Source: Piper betle (taxonomy: Eukaryota > Streptophyta > Magnoliopsida > Piperales > Piperaceae). Taken from it: 64,000 nucleotides of DNA. The notes under the pieces were generated by a model. It searched no databases. It saw only the letters and a list, made by a program, of their open reading frames with translations, and was not told where the DNA came from. Where the stretch lies: assembly GCA_033002965.1 (NCBI GenBank), contig JAURVB010014793.1, forward strand, positions 1 to 64,000, written 5' to 3'. The position numbers and the translations under genes were made by a program. Positions 58,314 through 64,000 of this stretch are shown here, piece after piece; the stretch's first letter is position 1; the number at the start of each line of letters is the position of its first letter.

Positions 58314-61300
58314 ATGATCGGAGCTTCGGAGTCGGCGGAACTGCTCGGCCTTCTTTCCGACGAAGTCCGGCCTATCGAAGACCTCGCCGCCACCTTCGAC
58401 TCCGACTTCCCTAGAGACGCCCGCTTCCCAGCTTGCTGCTCCCTCGCCACCCTTCTCAAGGCACTCACTCACCCCCTTCTCCTGATCTCTTCAACGATCT
58501 CCATTTCATGCTTTACTTCTCCGAATTCGGCCGCCTAGTCCCGATTCGGATTTCGGATTCGGGGGTTGGATTTTTGTTCTAGTTTTAGGGTTGTTCGTTC
58601 GTTCATGTTCTTAATCCATCTCTAATCGGCGGATGATAGTCTGATTGGTTGCCGTTGTTGTTTTTACTGTTTTTGAATGTTTTTAGTTCGGCAACGCTGC
58701 TAATGTTGAAGTACGATGTTGTTTGTTATGGAAGAATGTGTTTGGAGGGTGTAGTTGGAAATGGTTGATTCGGTTTATGGCGTTTATTTGAAAAAGAAGA
58801 TTGCTCTCTGGCTTCTTCTGATTCCGATTGCGCTAAGAACTGTAAGTTTTCAACCACAGTCGGGATACTTTACAAATGCGTTTAGTTTAACTTTCAACCA
58901 CAAACTGGAAGTATGTTGTTTCTGTTTTTGATGAAGAGTGTGTTTTGAACGTGTAGTTGGGAATGTTTGCTTGCGTTTCTTGGAAAGAGAGATCGCTTCG
59001 TAGCTTATTCTGATTCCGATTGCTCTAGGAAAAATATGCCACGTCATTTTTTGTGTTGAGTTTGCTAACATTTGTTGGTGAAGTGTATTTTCTAGTAAAT
59101 TGGATGTTATTGTTGTGTTTGATTGTGTTTCTAATTGGGAAATTTGTTGCTGTTGTTTTTTGCTAATTAAAACCGTGGGCGTGGAAATAATATTGTTGTT
59201 TTGCCATATACTTGTTGTTGATGGTCATATTTATAATTGGGATATGTTTTATTTGAATGTGTAATTGGAAATACTAGCTTCTATTCCGTTCTTCATTGAA
59301 AAGAAGTTCACTTTGTAGCTTGTTCTGTTTCCTGTTAGAGGTGATTTAGTATTTTTGTTGTTGATGCGCCTGCCGTCACTGCAGGGAATGTTGATACTAC
59401 TGTTGAATTTACTAAGTTTTTTGGAAATTTGGCGATTACATGGTTAATATGTGGAGGTACCCGGAAATAAATTGTACAATTTACGAGGGCCATACATAAA
59501 TCATTGACTAACTGAATCACAAAGCATGCGCATATCAGAATTTGTTTGCGGAAGGGAGCCAAATATCTTTTTAGTGACATTTTGATAAGACACATAAAAT
59601 GTTTTCCTTTTTTGGAAAAGCCTAATTGTTTGCTAGTATGTATTCTTACTTCTTGCAGATTACAAATAGCACTCTTATCGTTGGTGTAGCCAGAGATATA
59701 CTGACTTTGTTAACTCATACTATATTATGGAATCTGTTGTAGACTTATATCACTGTGACATTTTTAGCTTTGGCATTCAATAGGCCATTAACTTGTTTGT
59801 CTTTTATATGTGATCTACTTTTTTAATTGCCTGTATTTTAACTCATTTAAGAGTTATTCATGTTGTATTTATTTCAGCTGTACAGTTTTTGTTAAGTACA
59901 CTAGTGACATATATCTTTTACTAGTATTTCCTTCTTGTTACAGGACAAACTGGTTCTTAGACCTCCACAGAGATTGGTGGCATTTGCTATTCTTTATCAT
60001 GCTTATGCTTTGAGGCCACCATCCTCAAACCCATTCATTGATGTTTTCATAGATGTAAGTAGTTTTAAACTCATTTTGCATTTTATTGGTCAAAACATGC
60101 CACTGACCACAGGCTAGTTGGGATTAGGTGTTGGTGATGATGGTAATGAATGATGACAATCATGCAATATTTAGTCCTGTAGCTTATATTTCATTTTTTG
60201 AGTTGCTTATGCCAGAAGAAATGTTTGCTACAATTTATTACAGTTGTCTTTTATGTAAAAAAAATTAATGGTTCTTATGCGAGAAGAAATGTTTGGTAAA
60301 ATTTATAATAGTTGTTTTTTAGGTTAAAAGGAACTAATGGTACGATTAGGCTACCTGATAAGAAGTTAAATATGATGGATAAGTGATTGAAATGTACCGA
60401 CTTTTCTAATTTTATTTTCATCTCCTTTTCCTCTTGGACAACTGTACAAAGAAGAGCGTTCTATGCAAAAAAATTAACTGCAATGTATTTCTCTTGTTTT
60501 GTGTCACCTATTTGACTATGGAAACAATAAATTGGTGATTGGATATCGATGTTGATGATCTAGCCAAGTTGCAGTGAGATGTAGATGGCAATTATAGCAG
60601 TCAGCATTGAGGGCGAATTAATTGGGTGAACAAATTCAATATTGTTTGATCCAGTTTAGCTGATTAACTGTACTATTGTTTTTGTCCTTTTCAATATCTC
60701 CTTTCTTTTAATATTCTTGACAATCTGGATCCTTCACTCAGCTTTTCCTTAATCTTCGTCAATTATTCTACATCTTTCACATTATTGCTAGAATATAGGG
60801 AAAACATGTGAACTAAAGATTCAGTAATGCTATAGAAAGTTTTCTGTTTCTGTTTCCCTGTGTCATCCTGGTGTTGTTCTCTGTCCTACGTTGGACAGCT
60901 TCCACGGAGCAGATCCATCTTACCTCATGCTTCGTTGAGTGGAAGTTACATTCTTAATTTTAGCTATAAAAATCTAAAAAGTTATTTATGAAGTCCAAGA
61001 GTTTAGTGACAGTGGGAAATGACGATGCGCCTGAGTTTAGCTCAGTTAAATCATTCTATCTCTAGTTATTTGTGCTTTACTAGACTTTATGTTGTTTCAG
61101 TATGTCATGCAAACATTTCAGTTTGAAGTATTGAAAGTCATTTGATTATGACAGTTGGTATTTTCTTTTTAAAAAAATTATTTGTTGTTATTGTATTTTT
61201 ATTTGGATTTAGTTGATCTTATGGAAGCATTGTTCTTTTTCATTCCTACATTTTAATACTTTATTAGCTCTATAATGCAGCTGGCATGCGATGAAGGAGC

Positions 61301-63560
61301 TGCAAATTTTGAAAGAGCTTTTATTCATCAGCTACTAGATTCTTATAGTTCAAATGTAGATAAAAAGGTTGGTGTTATTTTGTAACTATATTGTAAGATC
61401 CCACAAAATTAGTTTGACATCTAATAAATACCATGGGAAGATCCAATTTATCAATCATGGTGTGTCTATAGATCTTCAAGACCCATCATATTGCACTCAG
61501 GTCGTGTCGTTACGAATGGTATTAGATACAACCCGGAACTATATTTCATGGTGGGCTAGAGTGGACATAAATTAGGCCCATTGGCCAAGGAAAGGAATTC
61601 TGAGGAAGGAATTCCTAAAAGTGGGTGGCTTGTAAATTTTACAAACTTAATACTATATCCAATACCTAGTGTGGTGAGATACAATATATTAGTGGGACTG
61701 TGTCTGTAATCTATTCTGAAGGAATGATTTAGGTCCATCATACTACACTTTGGCCGGGTCGTCCCACGTTGTCTTGCTTAAGAGTTTTATGTGTTATTCA
61801 TTTGTTGTCCTTTATACGCATGAGATGTCAACTACAAGGAGTTGTTAAAAATAGGGTTCAAAACTCCTTCTCTTAATTTATATCTAAAATTACTCACAGG
61901 ATTGATGTAGATGCAAATTAGATGTCTTCTTTGCTAGCTTTGTTGTTGGAGATTATTGTATCAAATATTTCTAATGTAGCAATCATCTTATGGTGCCTAT
62001 CCAACAATTTAGAGGAGTGTTGGATAATAACCATATTACGACCAGGTTTCATTCCAACAATTATGTGTGGTGCCTTATTCACTGTTTTTTTTATCCTATG
62101 CTTTCCCTATACAGGTTATCAAGTTATCTGCTTCAGAATTCATTAAACTTTTTGAGCCATCATCACAAGTGAGTTTGTATTACCTTCATTCTCTCTGTAT
62201 GTTTCAATATTTCATTTCGTTTGCAGTGTTTCAATATGTCATTTTGTTTGCAGAAGTTTAATGAAAAAATGCATTGCTAGCTTTGTAGTAGCCATGCGTG
62301 TTCCCCTTGCAATCTTTCCTTGAAGAGCAGTGTTGTTGTAAAGAGAAGTTCTGCTGTCACAGCAGAGCAGACTTTGGTGTCAATAATAGCTACTAAATTG
62401 AACTTTAAGTCAATTTTGGAATGTTTATTAAATAACAATAATAATTTTTGTGGGTGAATATACATATATTATTTTGGAGTATGGTCATAGTGAAAGTAGT
62501 TTTTACAGCTGGTGATGTTATTATCTCTTACAATTTTTCATGAAAAATAAGATTAAGTGGGGCACGCTTTGTTATTATCCTTTTCTTTAATGTTTATAAA
62601 AAACCATGTGTACAGAAAAGTTCTGTTGTGACAATAAACAGTCTGTGGACAATTCTGATGTGTCTATCAAATATATGAACAATAACTTTAGGGTGTGAGT
62701 ATGGTCACAGTGAAAGTAATTTTCTTACAGGTGGTTATGATATAATATCTGTTGCAAGTTTTATGAAATAATTAGGTTTAGTGGTGCTACTCTTTGTTAT
62801 TATCTTGACTTGTTTTTAAAATATTGTTATGCTGTCAGGTTTTTTACCGAGAACAGCTGTTGAGCCAGTATGGTAAAAGTATTCAGCCAGAGCCATTTAA
62901 TAGTCCTTTTAGGAGTGCAGCCGTTAGAAATGTAATTCCGGATCCTGATGTACCCGCTGGATGTGATCCAAATTCCCCTGAGTATGGACATATTCTATTT
63001 CTATACTGCTACATGCATGAGATGTGTTACCTTCGAACCTGTTTTCCGAGTGAACGTGAACCAAATCACCCCCAACTTTCTCTTGAGATATTTTGAATAT
63101 CTAGCCATGTGCCTAAGAATTTTCACATGTTCTCTCCGTGATGCTTTTCTTCACCTTTTCTTTCTCAGTCATGTAAACTGATCACAAAACTTTAGGTTTG
63201 AAGATTTGCCAACTGGATCAACACCAAGAGTTGGTGCTGGGGATAGAGATGGTGCATTGACTGGACTGCTACAAAATCTCTCGCTGGAAGGCTTAACTCC
63301 TCCATGGTACAGGCCTGCTCCACCCAGGCTTCCTGTTATGGATGGGGAGGTATCTCTCTTATTCATGTTCAATGGATATGTCCTTTATTGGAATTTGAAT
63401 CATTATTTTTTTCCTCATGTAGCTTGTGTGGCTGAACTTTGAGAATAACCATGATCTTTTATGGGATTCTAGTATGTGTGCTGACACCAGTTCTGGAGCT
63501 GCAGTTAGGGATTTGATAGTAAAAGCCTTGAAGGGAACACTTGCTCCTGTTCAACAAGAG
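58314..63560 (+). CDS. CNOT11: CCR4-NOT complex subunit 11 (CNOT11), 5' part, runs off window
   Basis: Exons 58314-58460, 59944-60054, 61281-61367, 62115-62168, 62839-62981, 63196-63349, 63423-63560; phases match throughout and give the first 278 residues. CNOT11 is a scaffold subunit of the cytoplasmic CCR4-NOT mRNA deadenylase, bound to the CNOT1 N-terminal module with CNOT10. Visible family signatures: ESAELLGLLSDE, LRPPQRLVAFAILYHAY, NPFIDVFID, NFERAFIHQLL, EFIKLFEPSSQ, then PEPFNSPFR, the conserved PDPDVPAGCDPNSPE, and LVWLNFENNHDLLWD. The last visible exon ends in a donor (GAG, GTGAGC), so the C-terminal half lies to the right of the window. The first intron starts AAG-GCACTC, a GC donor with poor match to GCAAGT. 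Exon 1 is GC-rich, the rest AT-rich. Confidence 0.93.
58738..59340. repeat. Diverged repeats in CNOT11 intron 1
   Basis: Three related stretches beginning near 58738, 58939 and 59245 share GTGTAGTTGGRAATG, then a TTTCTTGRAA..GAAG part and TAGCTT.TTCTG.TTCC. They are diverged, so this is an old intron-internal amplification. Confidence 0.55.
62270..62820. repeat. Diverged tandem duplication in CNOT11 intron 4
   Basis: ATGGTCAYAGTGAAAGTA occurs at 62481 and 62701 (offset 220), followed in both by TTACAG.TGGT.ATG, TTTTATGAAA-like and CTTTGTTATTATC. A second old intronic duplication in the same gene. Confidence 0.65.
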
Positions 63561-64000
63561 GTGAGCAAGTTGGTGGAACGTATCATGGGAAATTTTGATG
63601 CTGTTTAGGTTATTATTTGTAAGTTTGTAATTTAATTTTGAGCAATTTTGAGCGTAAAATTGCTTGGTGGAAGTAAAATTGTTCATGTCTAACTCAACCT
63701 GCTATAATTGTTTATCTTCTGGAGTATTCTTTGAAAAAATGTGTTACTCAATTGCAATATGAATGGTCTAGTGGTCATGTAGTGTGAGGCCATATGCTCC
63801 AAGTATGCTTAATGTGTTAGAAGCTAGGTGTGCAAGGTGTATATAATGTTCCTCTTTCAATTTGAAATTATTTACTTACTTCCTTAAGATCATTTATTCC
63901 TAAAAAATATACATTATACCTCATTTATCTCAAAATTTAATGATTATATCTGCTATTGCATAGTCATGTTTAAGTTAATATTTCCTGTTTGGTATTTATC
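63561..64000 (+). other. CNOT11 intron 7, continuing past the window
   Basis: AT-rich, begins at the GTGAGC donor after 63560. No acceptor followed by coding sequence is seen before the window ends. Confidence 0.6.

Overview
The window is nuclear DNA from a flowering plant. Plant-specific families (fasciclin-like AGP, NAC, ARF, VQ, DCD, ABCG half-transporter) are split by short introns in AT-rich intergenic DNA full of transposon debris. GC-rich first exons (VQ gene, CNOT11 exon 1, the DUF3082-type gene) suggest a monocot, perhaps not a grass, but this is inference only.

Layout, left to right: an FLA gene at the left edge (+); a small three-membrane-segment DUF3082-type gene (-) with a 26-nt microexon; a fold-back repeat element (about 5.0-6.9 kb); a complete ten-exon ABCG half-transporter (+, 9.8-14.8 kb) with a second fold-back element in its fourth intron; a third fold-back element (15.5-23.9 kb) broken by an LTR-type insertion that carries a younger copy of the same family; a (TA)n-flanked accessory segment (24.3-28.7 kb) with two related tRNA-like sequences and a broken PP2A B' fragment; a NAC gene of the SMB/BEARSKIN type (+, 29.6-31 kb); a decayed DCD-domain locus (+, 32-33 kb); an ARF gene with 14 exons (-, 33.8-38.5 kb); a gene-poor stretch; an unrecognised short three-exon candidate (+, 44.0-45.9 kb); a 15-exon KONJAC-type GDP-mannose pyrophosphorylase-alpha locus (-, 46.9-51.2 kb) with several disabling lesions; a VQ gene (-, 55 kb); and the first seven exons of CNOT11 (+, from 58.3 kb) running off the right edge.

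The genes are independent transcription units, not an operon or a cluster. FLA, GDP-mannose metabolism and ABCG11-type lipid export are all linked to cell surfaces, but nothing shows a functional grouping.

Two themes stand out. First, at least six exons need exactly one added base, usually in a short homopolymer, to restore a conserved frame; that suggests consensus errors in the assembly, whereas the GMPP-alpha locus has larger lesions that look like real decay. Second, the fold-back elements have C-rich left arms, G-rich right arms and an AT-rich core of units carrying GACTCGAGTC-like palindromes. They lie beside (TA)n tracts and share a module with the nested LTR family. I recognise no named family for them, and they are the best candidate here for something undescribed.
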